A stretch of 64,000 nucleotides of DNA from Caulobacter sp. UNC358MFTsu5.1. Its GTDB lineage: Bacteria; Pseudomonadota; Alphaproteobacteria; Caulobacterales; Caulobacteraceae. The stretch spans positions 95,658 through 159,657 of the forward strand of contig NZ_JONW01000002.1 of the NCBI RefSeq assembly GCF_000712075.1, given 5' to 3'. Below the pieces are notes generated by a model. The model saw only the letters and a list, made by a program, of their open reading frames with translations, ran no database searches and was not told the origin of the DNA. This document shows, in pieces, positions 15,535 to 26,202 of the stretch. Every line of letters starts with the position of its first letter. The first letter of the stretch is position 1. A program made the position numbers and the translations under genes.

Positions 15535-18500
15535 ATGAAAACCCACGCCTACGCCGAGCTCCAGGCCACCACCAACTTCTCCTTCCTGCGCGGGGCCTCC
15601 CACGCGGACGAGCTGATGACGACCGCCGAGGGCCTGGGTCTGGCCGCCGTCGGGGTGGTCGATCGCAACAGCCTGGCCGGGGTGGTCCGCGCCTGGACGG
15701 CGGCCAAGGCGCTCAGGGTCCGCGCCCTGACCGGCTGCCGCCTGGATTTCATGGACGGCACGCCCAGCCTGCTGGTCTACCCCTCCGACCGCGAGGCCTT
15801 CGCCCGCCTGACCCGCCTGCTGACGGTTGGCCAGCGCCGGGCCGAGAAGGGCGAGTGCCACCTGTTCTGGAAGGACTTCCTGGAGCACGCCGACGGCCAG
15901 CTGGCGCTGATCGTGCCGCCGGCCAGGCTGGACGCGACGTTCGAGGGCGATCTGGCCCGCATGGCCGGCGAGCTGCGCGGCCGGGTCTGGCTGGCCGCCA
16001 GCCGGGCCTACGCCGCCCAGGACCTCAAGCGCCTGTCGCGGCTGTCGGACCTGGCCCGCGACGCCCGCGCGCCGATGGTGGCCACCAACGACGTGCTCTA
16101 TCACGGCCCCGAGCGCCGGCCGCTGCAGGACGTGATGACCTGCATCCGCGAGGGCTGTTCGATCACCGAGGCCGGCTTCCGCCTGGAGGCCAACGCCGAG
16201 CGCCATATCAAGACCCCCGCCGAGATGGCCCGCCTGTTCGAGCGCTGGCCGGGGGCGGTGGAGCGCACGCTCGAGATCGTCGAGCGCATCGGCTTCGACC
16301 TGGGCGACCTGAAGGAGCAGTACCCGGACGAACCCGTGCCGCCCGGCAAGACGGCGATGCAGCACCTGACCGACCTGGCCTGGCAGGGCGCGGCCTGGCG
16401 CTATCCCGGCGGGGTCCCCGACAAGGTCCAGGACAATCTGCGCACCGAGCTCGGCCTGATCGCCAAGATGGACTACCCCAACTACTTCATCACCGTGCAC
16501 GACATCGTCCACAAGGCGCGGGAGATGGGCATCCTGTGCCAGGGGCGCGGCTCGGCGGCCAATTCCTCGGTCTGCTACTGCCTGGGGGTGACGGCGATCG
16601 ATCCGATGGAGCATCGGCTGCTGTTCACCCGCTTCATCTCCGAGAACCGCGGCGAGCCGCCGGACATCGACGTCGACTTCGAGCACGAGCGGCGCGAGGA
16701 GGTGATGCAGTACGTCTACGAGCGCTACGGCCGGGAGTACGCCGCCATCTGCGGCACGGTGATCCATTACCGCCCGCGCAGCGCCATCCGCGACGTCGGC
16801 AAGGCCCTGGGCCTGACCGAGGACATCACCGCGATCCTGGCCAACACCGTCTGGGGCAGCTGGGGCGACGGCTTGCCCGACGAGCACATCCGCCAGACGG
16901 GGCTGGACCCCCGGAACCCGCAGATCGCCCGCGCCATCGCCCTGGCCACCGAGCTGCTGCAGCATCCCCGCCACCTGTCGCAGCACGTGGGCGGTTTCGT
17001 CCTGACCAAGCGGCGGCTGGACGAGACCGTGCCGATCGGCAACGCGGCGATGAAGGACCGCACCTTCATCGAGTGGGACAAGGACGACATCGACAGCCTG
17101 GGCCTGATGAAGGTCGATGTGCTGGCCCTGGGCATGCTGACCGCCATCCAGCGGGCGTTCGGCATGCTGCGCGCCGACCACGGCCAGCCGATCACCGACC
17201 TGGTTCACGTGCCCACCGAGGTGAAGGGCGTCTACGACATGCTGTCCAAGGCCGACAGCGTCGGGGTGTTCCAGGTCGAGAGCCGGGCCCAGATGTCGAT
17301 GCTGCCCCGGCTGCGCCCCAACCGGTTCTATGACCTGGTGATCGAGGTGGCGATCGTCCGGCCCGGTCCCATCCAGGGCGACATGGTCCATCCCTATCTG
17401 CGGCGGCGCAACGGCCAGGAGCCGGTGGAATTCCCCGCCCCGTCGCCGGAGCACGGTCCGCCCGACGAGCTCCAGAGCATCCTGGGCAACACCTACGGCG
17501 TGCCACTTTTCCAGGAGCAGGCCATGAGCCTGGCCATCGAGGCGGCCAAGTTCACGCCGGACGAGGCCGACGGCCTGCGCAAGGCCATGGCCACCTTCAA
17601 GAACCTGGGCGATCCGGCCCAGTACCGTGACAAGTTCGTCGAGGGCATGGTCTCGCGCGGCTACGAACGCGACTTCGCCACCCGCTGCTTCAAGCAGATC
17701 GAGGGCTTCGGCTCGTACGGCTTCCCCGAAAGCCATGCGGCCAGCTTCGCCAAGCTGGTCTATGTCTCGGCCTGGATCAAATGGGCCTGGCCGGACGTGT
17801 TCTGCGCGGCCCTGATCAACTCCCAGCCGATGGGCTTCTACCAGCCGGCCCAGCTGGTGCGCGACGCACGCGAGCACGGCGTCGAGGCGCGGGCCCCGGA
17901 CGTGATGATGAGCGACTGGGACTGCACGCTGGAGGCCAGGGCCAGCGGGGACGACAGGGTGTTCAGCCCCGCCTCCGACAAGCTCTCCAACGAGGACACC
18001 CGTCCCTACTGGAAGGCCGTCCGCCTGGGCCTGCGCCAGGTCAAGGGGCTGAAGGAGGACGACGCCGAACGGGTGGTGTCCGCCCGCGCCGCCGGAGCCC
18101 GGACGCCGGCCGATTTCGCCCGGGCCGGGGTCTCGCAGCGCGGGCTGGAGCTGCTGGCCGAGGCCGACGCCTTCGCCTCCACGGGCCTCAAGCGCCGCGA
18201 CGCCCTGTGGGCGGTCAAGGGGCTGAAGGGCGAGGCCAAGGTCGACAGCCAGGCGCCGCTGCTGGCCGGCCTGCCGCTGTTCGAGGACGCCGTCGCCCTG
18301 CCGGCCATGGCCCTGCCCCAGGACGTGGCCGAGGACTACCGCACCACCAGCCTGTCGCTGAAGGCCCATCCCTTACGCTTCTTCCGGCCGATGCTGGACC
18401 GGATGGGCGTCCTGACCGCCGAGCAGCTGAAGGGCGTGCGCGACGGCCGCAAGGTCAGCGTCGCGGGCCTGGTCCTGATCCGCCAGCGGCCGGGCACCGC

Positions 18501-18783
18501 CAAGGGCGTGGTGTTCGTCACCCTGGAGGACGAGACGGGCGTGGCCAATGCGGTGGTCTGGAAGGACTGCTTCGACGCCAACCGCCGCACGGTGATGAGC
18601 GCCTCGTTCCTGGTCGTCCACGGCAAGGTCCAGGCCGCCGACGGCGTGATCCACGTGGTGGCCGAAGGCTTCACCGACCTGTCTGGAGAACTGGCGCGGA
18701 TGAAGGAGGACCCCGAAGCGCCGGCCCCGACGGTGCGCATGCGGACGTCGGGACGGCTGCAGCGGAGCCGGGATTTCCATTGA
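15535..18783 (+). CDS. dnaE2: Error-prone DNA polymerase DnaE2 (ImuC)
   Basis: A 1082-residue C-family polymerase, the catalytic subunit of the SOS mutasome. It has an N-terminal PHP domain ([19 protein letters not shown]), a polymerase palm with [12 protein letters not shown] and [13 protein letters not shown] (the catalytic aspartates), [14 protein letters not shown], helix-hairpin-helix segments, and a C-terminal OB fold ([26 protein letters not shown]). Length and motif order match DnaE2 rather than the replicative DnaE1. It is the third gene of the LexA-controlled cassette, 129 bases after imuB. The gap is filled by repeat C, so co-transcription must read through a large stem. Confidence 0.96.
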   Translation: MKTHAYAELQATTNFSFLRGASHADELMTTAEGLGLAAVGVVDRNSLAGVVRAWTAAKALRVRALTGCRLDFMDGTPSLLVYPSDREAFARLTRLLTVGQRRAEKGECHLFWKDFLEHADGQLALIVPPARLDATFEGDLARMAGELRGRVWLAASRAYAAQDLKRLSRLSDLARDARAPMVATNDVLYHGPERRPLQDVMTCIREGCSITEAGFRLEANAERHIKTPAEMARLFERWPGAVERTLEIVERIGFDLGDLKEQYPDEPVPPGKTAMQHLTDLAWQGAAWRYPGGVPDKVQDNLRTELGLIAKMDYPNYFITVHDIVHKAREMGILCQGRGSAANSSVCYCLGVTAIDPMEHRLLFTRFISENRGEPPDIDVDFEHERREEVMQYVYERYGREYAAICGTVIHYRPRSAIRDVGKALGLTEDITAILANTVWGSWGDGLPDEHIRQTGLDPRNPQIARAIALATELLQHPRHLSQHVGGFVLTKRRLDETVPIGNAAMKDRTFIEWDKDDIDSLGLMKVDVLALGMLTAIQRAFGMLRADHGQPITDLVHVPTEVKGVYDMLSKADSVGVFQVESRAQMSMLPRLRPNRFYDLVIEVAIVRPGPIQGDMVHPYLRRRNGQEPVEFPAPSPEHGPPDELQSILGNTYGVPLFQEQAMSLAIEAAKFTPDEADGLRKAMATFKNLGDPAQYRDKFVEGMVSRGYERDFATRCFKQIEGFGSYGFPESHAASFAKLVYVSAWIKWAWPDVFCAALINSQPMGFYQPAQLVRDAREHGVEARAPDVMMSDWDCTLEARASGDDRVFSPASDKLSNEDTRPYWKAVRLGLRQVKGLKEDDAERVVSARAAGARTPADFARAGVSQRGLELLAEADAFASTGLKRRDALWAVKGLKGEAKVDSQAPLLAGLPLFEDAVALPAMALPQDVAEDYRTTSLSLKAHPLRFFRPMLDRMGVLTAEQLKGVRDGRKVSVAGLVLIRQRPGTAKGVVFVTLEDETGVANAVVWKDCFDANRRTVMSASFLVVHGKVQAADGVIHVVAEGFTDLSGELARMKEDPEAPAPTVRMRTSGRLQRSRDFH

Positions 18784-19004
18784 GCGTCCTACGCGTGCCG
18801 GCGCGCCGTCGGGCGCTGTAACCCCTCGCCCCCGACCCTCTCCCTATGGAAGAGGAGGCAAGGCCAGCCCATCACCCACCTCCATGAACGCCGCCGACGT
18901 CGGTGGAAACGCGCGGCATGCTCCGCGTCAACCTGTCCTTAGGCCAAATGGCTCAACCTGTCGTGGCATGCAGGGCGTCAAGGGTTCGGGGCGGGGCTAG
19001 GCGA

Positions 19005-20075
19005 GTGGATCAGGCAGGGCAAACCCGCGTCGCGAAGACGCCGGATTCCATCGGCGCGCCGATCCGCAGGTTGCTGCATCCCGTGGCCCTGTCGCTGGTC
19101 GCCGCCCATCTGGCCTTGCTGCTCCTGGGCTGGTGGGCGCTGCACCACCTGGTTCCCGACACCCTGACCCTGAACCTGTTTGGGCACGCTCACCAGGTGA
19201 GCGAGGTGCATCGGCGGGTGATCGACCGGACGGTCGAGATCAGCCTGCTGCTGCCGTCGATCTTCTTCATCGAATATCTCTGCACGGGCTGGGCCCAGAG
19301 CTCGGTGCGCCACCTTCTTGTCGAACGCACCGCTTCGGGCTGGTCGGACGTGGCCTGCTACCTGTTCCAGATGGCGCCGGTCTGGACCCTGGTCACGGCG
19401 ATCATGAGCTTCGGCTTCGCCTATGTGTCGGGCGAGGGGCTAAGGCAGGCGCTGGCCCACGCGACCGGGCTCAAGCTCAGCATCGCCGGCGCGCCCCTGG
19501 CGCTCCAGGCCGTGGTGCTGTTCGTGCTCTACACCCTGTTCGACTATTGGAGCCACCGGCTGGACCACTCCAGGGTGTTCTGGCCGCTGCACCGCTTCCA
19601 TCACAGCGCGGAGTCGTTCTCGGTCCTGACAGCCGCGCGGATTCATCCGGCGATGTTCACCGCCGTGGTCGGCGCCGTCCTGCCGGGCGCCTTCCTAGCC
19701 TGCGACCCCGAGGCCCTGGTCTATGTCGGCCTGGTGGTGATCGTCATCCGGCTGCTGGTCCATTCGCGCATCGAGTCCAACTTCGGCTGGGTCGGCCGTT
19801 GGGTCGTCCAGTCGCCGCTGCATCACCGGCTGCATCACAGCCTCAATCGGATGCCGATCAACCTGGCCCTCCTGCCGATCTGGGACCGCCTGTTCAACAC
19901 CTGGCGCGACGCGCCGCAGCAGGCCATGCGCATCGGCACGCCCGCGCCCTACCGTCACGGCGCCGGTGTCGTGCTGGACATCTGGCGCGACTATTGCGCG
20001 TTCTGGGCGGGGCTGAAGGCGATGACGGTCAATCGCCTGGCGGAACGCGTCACGTCGCCTTCGCGCGGCCCCTAG
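19005..20075 (+). CDS. Fatty acid hydroxylase/sterol desaturase superfamily membrane protein
   Basis: A 356-residue membrane-bound di-iron enzyme. The eight-histidine pattern is visible: HRLDH (H-x3-H), HRFHH (H-x2-HH), and HHRLHH later, with several membrane segments before and between. Such enzymes hydroxylate or desaturate fatty acids, sterols or carotenoids; the substrate cannot be told here. GTG at 19005 was chosen because the 34 residues before it (frame open from 18903) look unstructured and unconserved; the true start is uncertain. The stop overlaps the stop of the convergent kinase gene by four bases. The 221 bases before it (18784-19004) show nothing beyond a C-rich stretch. Confidence 0.85.
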   Translation: MDQAGQTRVAKTPDSIGAPIRRLLHPVALSLVAAHLALLLLGWWALHHLVPDTLTLNLFGHAHQVSEVHRRVIDRTVEISLLLPSIFFIEYLCTGWAQSSVRHLLVERTASGWSDVACYLFQMAPVWTLVTAIMSFGFAYVSGEGLRQALAHATGLKLSIAGAPLALQAVVLFVLYTLFDYWSHRLDHSRVFWPLHRFHHSAESFSVLTAARIHPAMFTAVVGAVLPGAFLACDPEALVYVGLVVIVIRLLVHSRIESNFGWVGRWVVQSPLHHRLHHSLNRMPINLALLPIWDRLFNTWRDAPQQAMRIGTPAPYRHGAGVVLDIWRDYCAFWAGLKAMTVNRLAERVTSPSRGP

Positions 20076-21889
20076 GCCGTCACCCGCCGCTCGTCCTCGA
20101 CCTCCGCCTTCGTCTTCCCCGCCGCCACCTCGGCCAGCAGGGCGAACAGGGCCACGGTGTCGATCGGCTTGCGCAGCACGCCGTCGGCGCCGTCGGCGCG
20201 GTAGCGGGCGACGTCGTCGTCGAAGACGTTGGCGGTCAGCATCCAGACCGGCGTGCGCGGGCGCGGCTCCGAGGTCTCGAGCTCGCGGATCTTCGCCAGG
20301 GCCGCCACGCCGTCCAGCACCGGCATGTTGACGTCCATCAGCACCAGGTCGAAGGCCTCGGCCCGCCAGGCGTCCAGGGCCTGGGCGCCGTCCTCGGCGA
20401 ACACCAGATCGATCGGAGAGGCGGCCAGCAGGGCGGCCAGCACCCGGCGGTTGGCGGGATTGTCCTCGGCGGCCAGAACCCGAAGCGGCGTGGCCACCCG
20501 GGCCTCCGCCGCGGCGTCGGCGGCCGGCGCCGCCAGAACGTCCGCCTCGAAGGCGAACCAGAAGACCGCGCCGCGCTTGGCGCTCTTGGCCGGCTGGGCG
20601 TCGCCTTCGGGAATGTCGTCGACGCCGATCTCGCCGCCCATCAAGGCCAGGTTGGCCGCGCAGATCGACAGGCCCAGCCCGCTGCCGCCCAGGCTTCGTC
20701 CGCGCTCGGTCTGGTCGAAGGCGTCGAACATCAGCGCGCGATCTTCGGGCGGCACCAGCGCGCCGGCGTCGCGAACCTCGACCAGGGCGGTCAGCCTCTG
20801 GTCCTTGACCATGCCGGCCAGGCGGACCACCACCGCGCCGCCGGACGGCGAGGCCTTCAGGCCGTTGGAGACCAGGTTGACCAGCGTCTGCTCCAGCTTG
20901 GCCTCGTCGGCCAGCAGGCCGAAGGCCAGGTCGGGATCGGCGTCCTCGAAGCTCAGCAGCACGCCCACCGCCTGGGCGTGGGCGCTCCACACCCGCACCA
21001 CCGTGCGGACCAGGCGGCGCAGGTCGACCGGCGCCAGGGTCAGGGCGGCCTGTCCGGCCTGGACCTTGGTGAGGTCCAGCACGGTGTCGAGCAGGCGGGT
21101 CAGCTGGGCGCCGCCCTCCAGCACGCCCTGGGCCAGGTCGGCCTGGGTCGGGGTCAGGAAGGTGTCGCGGCGCAGGGCGTGGGCGAAGCCGAGCACGGCG
21201 TTCAGCGGGGTGCGGATCTCGTGGCTGGCGACGGCCAGCAGGTCGGACTTGGCGCGGCTGGCGGCCTTGGCCTCGGCGATGGCCTCGGTCAGGTCGGCGT
21301 TCTTGCGGGCCAGGTCGCGGAAGGCCTGGGCCAGGGCGCGGTCGGTCGCCTGCTGGCGCCAGGTGGCGGTCAGGACGGCGGCGATGAACAGCAGCATGGC
21401 GGCCGCGTAGTGGTTGGCCAGCAGCGGCGTGTGGCGGTCGAAGGCGATCCACAGCAGGGTGACCACCGGCGGTCCGACGGCGGTGAGGTAGCTGACCCGG
21501 CTGGTGTGGACCCGCAGGGCGCCGAACAGCAGCACGCTGGTGGCCAGCAGCGCGGCCTCGACCCGCATGATCGGCTCGCCCAGCATCCGGATCTTCACGG
21601 CCAGGACGCAGGCGTTGGCCGACAGCAGGAAGACCAGGATGATCGATCGCCAGCGTAGGCGCCGGAAGGCCAGGACGGGATCGGGGTCGCGCAGCGCCAC
21701 GCGGGTGGCCAGGAACAACGCCCCGTAGATGATCAGCTCGATCACGCCGAACAGGGCCATCTTCAGGGGGGTGAAGACCGCCAGCAGCCCCATGAAAACG
21801 GCGACCAGAAGCAGGCGCGCGCGCACGATCCCGCGCGTGTATCGAACAAACCCGTCCAGGCGGGTGACGTCCACCGTCCGTTCGAACAT
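20072..21889 (-). CDS. Membrane-bound hybrid histidine kinase
   Basis: A 605-residue hybrid kinase. About six hydrophobic segments (residues 24-175) form an integral membrane sensor with no large periplasmic loop. Then comes a short coiled coil, the phosphoacceptor motif ASHEIRTPLN (His223), the ATPase domain with N-box NLVSNGLK and G2 GGSGLGLSI, and a receiver with Asp519 in VLMDVNMP. The G1 box reads DAGALV, weaker than DTGIGI, so kinase activity may be altered although Asp and Gly are kept. No HPt domain or response regulator is adjacent. It overlaps the convergent hydroxylase gene by four bases (CTAG shared by both stops). Confidence 0.88.
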   Translation of the reverse strand: MFERTVDVTRLDGFVRYTRGIVRARLLLVAVFMGLLAVFTPLKMALFGVIELIIYGALFLATRVALRDPDPVLAFRRLRWRSIILVFLLSANACVLAVKIRMLGEPIMRVEAALLATSVLLFGALRVHTSRVSYLTAVGPPVVTLLWIAFDRHTPLLANHYAAAMLLFIAAVLTATWRQQATDRALAQAFRDLARKNADLTEAIAEAKAASRAKSDLLAVASHEIRTPLNAVLGFAHALRRDTFLTPTQADLAQGVLEGGAQLTRLLDTVLDLTKVQAGQAALTLAPVDLRRLVRTVVRVWSAHAQAVGVLLSFEDADPDLAFGLLADEAKLEQTLVNLVSNGLKASPSGGAVVVRLAGMVKDQRLTALVEVRDAGALVPPEDRALMFDAFDQTERGRSLGGSGLGLSICAANLALMGGEIGVDDIPEGDAQPAKSAKRGAVFWFAFEADVLAAPAADAAAEARVATPLRVLAAEDNPANRRVLAALLAASPIDLVFAEDGAQALDAWRAEAFDLVLMDVNMPVLDGVAALAKIRELETSEPRPRTPVWMLTANVFDDDVARYRADGADGVLRKPIDTVALFALLAEVAAGKTKAEVEDERRVTA

Positions 21890-22022
21890 CCAGGTTCCCG
21901 ACGACGCTACTGTTGTCCCGCTGGCGGGACGGCTCGCCCTTGCAAGCGGGCGACACAGAGCATGGGAGGCTGATTCTGGCTTTCCCGCTCGCCTTATAGG
22001 CGACGGGCGGGGCGGACTCCGA

Positions 22023-23945
22023 TCAGGCCCGGGTTCGGGCTGCGGCGGTCTTGCCCGCGCCGGGCGCCTTGGCCGGCGACACGGTCCGCAAGCTCTCGAC
22101 CAGGGCGAACAGCCGCTCGCGGACGACGGCTTCGTCGCCGGCCAGGGCGGCGGCCTCCAGGGCGGCCAGGGCCTTGGCGGGGATCGGCGGCAGGGGCGTC
22201 AGGGGCGTGGCCTCGGTGACGCCCTCGGCCTTGGGCCGGGCGGTCTCGTTGACGTCGACCAGGGCCTCGGTCAGCTTCTCGCCGGGACGCAGGCCGGTGA
22301 TCTTGATCTCGATGTCCTTGTCGGGGACCAGGCCCTGGAGCTCGATCATCCGCCGGGCCAGGTCGATGATCTTGACCGGTTCGCCCATCTCCAGCGTCAG
22401 GACGCCCGTGGGGGGCTCCGCGTCGCCCGCCGACAGCGCCACCGCCCGCAGGACCAGCTGCACCGCCTCGGGGATGGTCATGAAATAGCGCTCGACCTCG
22501 GCGTCGGTCAGGGTCACCGGGCCGCCGCGGGCGATCTGGTGCTGGAAGATCGGCACCACCGAACCGGCCGAGCCCAGGACGTTGCCGAACCGCACGACGC
22601 TGACCCGGGTGTTCGATTCCCCACCGTTGGCGAACTGGCGGACCACGGCCTCGGCCACCCGCTTGGTCGCCCCCATCACGCTGGCCGGGGCCACGGCCTT
22701 GTCGGTGGAGATCAGGGCCAGATGGGCCGCCCCGCAGGCCTTGGCGGCGGCGGCGACATTGCGGCTGCCCAGCACGTTGGTGCGCACGCCCTCGCAGGGG
22801 TGGTTCTCGACCAGGGTCACGTGCTTGAGGGCGGCGGCGTGGAAGACCAGGTCGGGCTTCTCGGCGGCGAACACCAGGTCCAGGCGGGCGGCGTCGCGCA
22901 CGTCGCACAGCACGTCCTGGCGCGGCAACTGGGGCCAGGCCTCGCCCAGCTCGCGGTCGATGTGGAAGAGGTTGGCCTCGGCGGCGTCCAGCAGGATCAG
23001 CCGGGCGGGGCCGCTGGCGGCGATCTGGCGGGCCAGTTCCGAGCCGATGCTGCCGCCGGCCCCGGTGACCAGCACCCGCTTGCCGGCCACGAGGGCGCGG
23101 ATCGGCGCGGGGTCCAGCCGGACCGGCGCGCGGCTGAGCAGCTCCTCGAGGCTGAGCTCGCGCAGGCTCGTCCCGCCGACCATGTCCACAAGGGCGCCCT
23201 GGCGGCGCAGCAAGCGCACGCCCTCGCTCTTCAGCCGGCCCAGGCGCTCGGCCCCGAAGGCGCTGAGCGGACCGTCGGTCAGAAACAGCAGGGCCGAGGG
23301 CTGCAGCCCGCCGTCGCGCAGCTGGGCCATGACGGCGTCGAATTCGTCGACGGCGCCCAGGACGCAGACCCCGCCCAGCTCGTCGCCCCGCTCGCGGGCT
23401 TCGGGCGTCAGCACCCCGACCGGGGCGTAGCGCTCGCCCAGGGCGGCGGGCGTGCGCAGGAAGGCCTCGGCCTCGTTGGCCGAGCCGACGATCAGCAGGC
23501 GCGGCAGGGCGGGCGAGGCGGGGGCCGGGCGCAGGCGGGTCAGGGCGTCCAGCAGCACCTTCTCGTGCAGGGCGCGGCGGACGATGCGCAGCCCGGCCAG
23601 CATCGCGGTCAGCAGCAGGAAGGCGGCGGCCAGGGTGCGCAGGCCGCCCGGCTGGCGCACGTCCAGCAGGCGGGCGATCAGGGCGAAGGTCAGGACCGAC
23701 AGGGCGGCCGAGCGCGCCAGGCGCAGACCGTCGCTGGCCGCGAAGAACCGCCACGGCGAACGCTCGACCCGGAACAGGATCTCGACCAACAGGGCGGCGG
23801 CGGCGAACAGGGCCGCATGGGCGAGGGCGCCCAAGGCAAGATGGGAAGCGGTGAAGGTCTCGACGCCGGCGGTCAGCGCCTGGGCCAGCAGCATGGCCGT
23901 GAAGGCCAGCACCATGTGCGCCGCGATCTTGCCGATACGACCCAT
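22023..23945 (-). CDS. Membrane-anchored nucleotide-sugar epimerase/dehydratase (CapD/FlaA1-like)
   Basis: A 640-residue protein of the polysaccharide biosynthesis group that modifies UDP-sugars for capsule, LPS or glycoprotein synthesis. Four N-terminal membrane segments (about residues 5-115) precede a first nucleotide-binding-like domain (LLIVGSANEAEAFL) and an SDR catalytic domain with GAGGSIGSEL. The active-site region is STDKAVAPASVMGATK, in which Met replaces the usual Tyr as is typical of the UDP-GlcNAc 4,6-dehydratase group. The ATG at 23945 has GGGAG upstream and begins just before the first membrane segment; a 45-residue extension is unlikely. No other sugar genes are adjacent. Confidence 0.9.
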   Translation of the reverse strand: MGRIGKIAAHMVLAFTAMLLAQALTAGVETFTASHLALGALAHAALFAAAALLVEILFRVERSPWRFFAASDGLRLARSAALSVLTFALIARLLDVRQPGGLRTLAAAFLLLTAMLAGLRIVRRALHEKVLLDALTRLRPAPASPALPRLLIVGSANEAEAFLRTPAALGERYAPVGVLTPEARERGDELGGVCVLGAVDEFDAVMAQLRDGGLQPSALLFLTDGPLSAFGAERLGRLKSEGVRLLRRQGALVDMVGGTSLRELSLEELLSRAPVRLDPAPIRALVAGKRVLVTGAGGSIGSELARQIAASGPARLILLDAAEANLFHIDRELGEAWPQLPRQDVLCDVRDAARLDLVFAAEKPDLVFHAAALKHVTLVENHPCEGVRTNVLGSRNVAAAAKACGAAHLALISTDKAVAPASVMGATKRVAEAVVRQFANGGESNTRVSVVRFGNVLGSAGSVVPIFQHQIARGGPVTLTDAEVERYFMTIPEAVQLVLRAVALSAGDAEPPTGVLTLEMGEPVKIIDLARRMIELQGLVPDKDIEIKITGLRPGEKLTEALVDVNETARPKAEGVTEATPLTPLPPIPAKALAALEAAALAGDEAVVRERLFALVESLRTVSPAKAPGAGKTAAARTRA

Positions 23946-24104
23946 ACGCAAACTCCCGCCGCGGTCGCCGTCAAACCGCTTCGCACGCGGCTTAGCATGC
24001 TCCGCGCGCCTCGTCGCCGGTCGGGCGTCAGCGGCGATAGACAACGTCGTTCGACCTGGCCTACCAAATCGGCGTGTCACAACTCAGCGTTGGATCGTGA
24101 AGCC

Positions 24105-24458
24105 ATGACCCTGAAGAGCGTCTTCATCGCCGCCGCCTTGCTTCCCTTGGCCGGTGCGGCCTGGGCCGACAACGCCTGTCTGATCGAAGGACAGGTCTAC
24201 GGCGAGACCATCAAGGACTGCAGCCAGACCAGCCTGCCGATCCCCGCGGGCGACTATGCGGAACAGTGCAACAGCAACGCCAACGGTCCGCTGAAGGCGA
24301 CGGTCCTGAAGGCCTGCCCGGCCAAGGCCCAGGCGGCGTGCATCAACCCCTTCGGCCAGAAGGTCACCACCTACTACTATTCGCGCGGTCCCCAGGCCCT
24401 GGCCGACACGAAGAAGAGCTGCGTCGCCCAGCAGGGCAAGTGGGTCGACAACCCCTAG
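24105..24458 (+). CDS. Small secreted Cys-containing protein, function unknown
   Basis: A 117-residue protein with a clear Sec signal peptide (MTLKSVFIAAALLPLAGAAWA, cleavage before DNACL). The mature part has six cysteines (DNACL, KDCSQ, EQCNS, KACPA, AACIN, KSCVA), suggesting up to three disulfides in the periplasm. The frame is open much further upstream, but the signal peptide fixes the start. I do not recognise the family. Its stop codon overlaps that of convergent moeA by four bases. Confidence 0.75.
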   Translation: MTLKSVFIAAALLPLAGAAWADNACLIEGQVYGETIKDCSQTSLPIPAGDYAEQCNSNANGPLKATVLKACPAKAQAACINPFGQKVTTYYYSRGPQALADTKKSCVAQQGKWVDNP

Positions 24459-25693
24459 CCTCGCGCCAGCGGCAGCAGGTCGACCGTCTCGCCTTCCGCC
24501 GCCGGCGGCGCGCCGGCCGGGCGCATCACCAGGCAGTCGGCGCGCGAGAACACGCCGATCAGCGAGGAGTCCTGGTCCGGGAAGGGCGTGACCCGCACCC
24601 GGCCTTCGGCGTCGATCGTCCGGGTGGCGCGCATCCAGTGCTCGCGCGGGCCGGTGGCGGGCAGGGGCGCGGCCAGCACGCCGGCGCTCATCGCCCCATC
24701 GACGCGGAAGACGGGGTCGGCGCCGATCAGGGCGGCCAGCAGCGGACGGAGGAACAGCTCGGCGCAGACCAGGGCTGAGGCGGGGTTGCCGGGCAGGCCC
24801 AGCACGCGGCGGCCGTCCTTGAGTGTTCCGAACCAGGTCGGCTTGCCCGGACGCACGGCGATGGTCTGGACGCGCAGATCCAGGCCCAGGGTCTGAAGCG
24901 CCGGCTTGACCAGGTCGTGGTCGCCGACCGAGGCCCCGCCGACGGTGACGACGAGATCGACCTCGGCGGCGTCGACCACCCGGGCGATGGCGTCCAGGTC
25001 GTCGGCCTGGGCCTTCAGCCTGATCGCCTCGCCGCCCCAGGCCTGGACCAGGGCCGCCAGGGCGAACGAGCCGGACTCGAAGATCTGGTCGGCCGCGGGG
25101 CTCGCGCCGGGCGGAACCAGCTCGTCGCCCGTGGCCAGGATGGCGACGCGGGGACGGCGGGCCACGGCCAGCTCGGCGCGGCCGGCGGCGGCGGCCAGCG
25201 ACAGCCGCCAGGCGTCGATCCGCGCGCCCTCGGCCAGCAGCAGGTCGCCGGACCGGAAGTCGCCGCCGGCGGGGCGGATGTTGCCGGGCGGCGGGTCGCG
25301 GTCGATCGCGAAGATCACCGTGTCGCCCTCGCGCGTGGCGTTCTCCTGGATCACCACCAGGTCCGCGCCCGGGGGCACGGGCGCGCCGGTGAAGATGCGC
25401 ACGGCCTGGCCGGCCTCGACCGGTCGCCCATGGGCCCGCCCGGCGGCGCTTTCGCCCACGATCCGGAACGACGCGCCCGGCGAGAGGTCCGCGCGGCGGA
25501 TCGCCCAGCCGTCCATGGCCGAGGCGTCGAACGGCGGCTGGTGGCGGTCGGCGACGATCGGCGCGGCCAGCACCCGGCCGACAGCCTCGGCCAGGGCGAC
25601 CCGCTCGACGCCCAGCCGCGCGGCGTCGGACAGCATCCGGCCCCGCGCCTCGACGACGGTCAGGTTCTTCAGTTGAAGCTTGTCGCCGCTCAC
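24455..25693 (-). CDS. moeA: Molybdopterin molybdenumtransferase
   Basis: A 412-residue enzyme inserting molybdate into adenylated molybdopterin in the last step of molybdenum cofactor synthesis. Signs: PFDASAMDGWAIR near residue 55, FTGAPVPPGAD, RVAILATGDELVPPG, TVGGASVGDHD, and VLGLPGNPASA. The start is the GTG at 25693 because GGAGG lies seven bases upstream and the additional 52 residues to 25849 are not conserved-looking. No other moa or mob gene is in the window. Confidence 0.95.
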   Translation of the reverse strand: MSGDKLQLKNLTVVEARGRMLSDAARLGVERVALAEAVGRVLAAPIVADRHQPPFDASAMDGWAIRRADLSPGASFRIVGESAAGRAHGRPVEAGQAVRIFTGAPVPPGADLVVIQENATREGDTVIFAIDRDPPPGNIRPAGGDFRSGDLLLAEGARIDAWRLSLAAAAGRAELAVARRPRVAILATGDELVPPGASPAADQIFESGSFALAALVQAWGGEAIRLKAQADDLDAIARVVDAAEVDLVVTVGGASVGDHDLVKPALQTLGLDLRVQTIAVRPGKPTWFGTLKDGRRVLGLPGNPASALVCAELFLRPLLAALIGADPVFRVDGAMSAGVLAAPLPATGPREHWMRATRTIDAEGRVRVTPFPDQDSSLIGVFSRADCLVMRPAGAPPAAEGETVDLLPLARG

Positions 25694-25882
25694 GCCGGCC
25701 CTCCGTAGCCCAGGACCCTTTAGTAGCGCGCGTCGCCGGGCCGCGCCGCCATGGTTTTCCAATAGCGCCCCTAGAATTGGTCCGGACTGGTCGCGTTCAC
25801 CCCTGTTGTCTGTCCCTTTCGCCCCCTTTCGAGGAACGGCGATATCCATAGGCTCGCGCTTCCCTTTTTCGGAGACAATTCA

Positions 25883-26158
25883 ATGAAGCGCTATGTGATC
25901 GAACGCGACATCCCCGGGGTCGAGGGGCTGGACGCCCAGCAGCTGAGCGGCGCGGCCGCGACCTCGAACAAGGCCCTGGCCGAGCTGGCCCCCAAGGTGC
26001 AGTGGGTCCAGTCGTTCGTCGCCAAGGACAAGACCTTCTGTGTCTATCTGGCCGAGGACGAGGCGGCGATCCGCGACCATGCCCGGCTCAGCGGCTTCCC
26101 GGCCAATCGGATAACGCCGATCTCGGGGATCATCGACCCGACCACGGAACGGGCCTAG
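25883..26158 (+). CDS. DUF4242 family protein
   Basis: A 91-residue soluble protein beginning MKRYVIERDIPGVEGL, with WVQSFVAKDKTFCVYLAEDEAAIRDHARLSGFP. This matches the DUF4242 pattern, a ferredoxin-like fold whose Streptomyces member SCO4226 binds nickel. Cys54 and His65 are visible possible ligands, but function is unknown. The ATG has CGGAGA upstream. The GlxA-like regulator follows 44 bases downstream and may share the transcript. Confidence 0.8.
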   Translation: MKRYVIERDIPGVEGLDAQQLSGAAATSNKALAELAPKVQWVQSFVAKDKTFCVYLAEDEAAIRDHARLSGFPANRITPISGIIDPTTERA

Positions 26159-26202
26159 GCTTGGTCCCGGGACGCGGTGAAGGGCGGCGGGACGGGTGGA
26201 GC

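Noticed and set aside
18903..19004. An upstream start for the fatty acid hydroxylase gene
   Set aside because: The extra 34 residues have no hydrophobic or conserved pattern; the GTG at 19005 is more plausible, though not proven.
25694..25882. A molybdenum cofactor riboswitch upstream of moeA
   Set aside because: The gap between moeA and the divergent DUF4242 gene is short and I see no long paired structure of that type.
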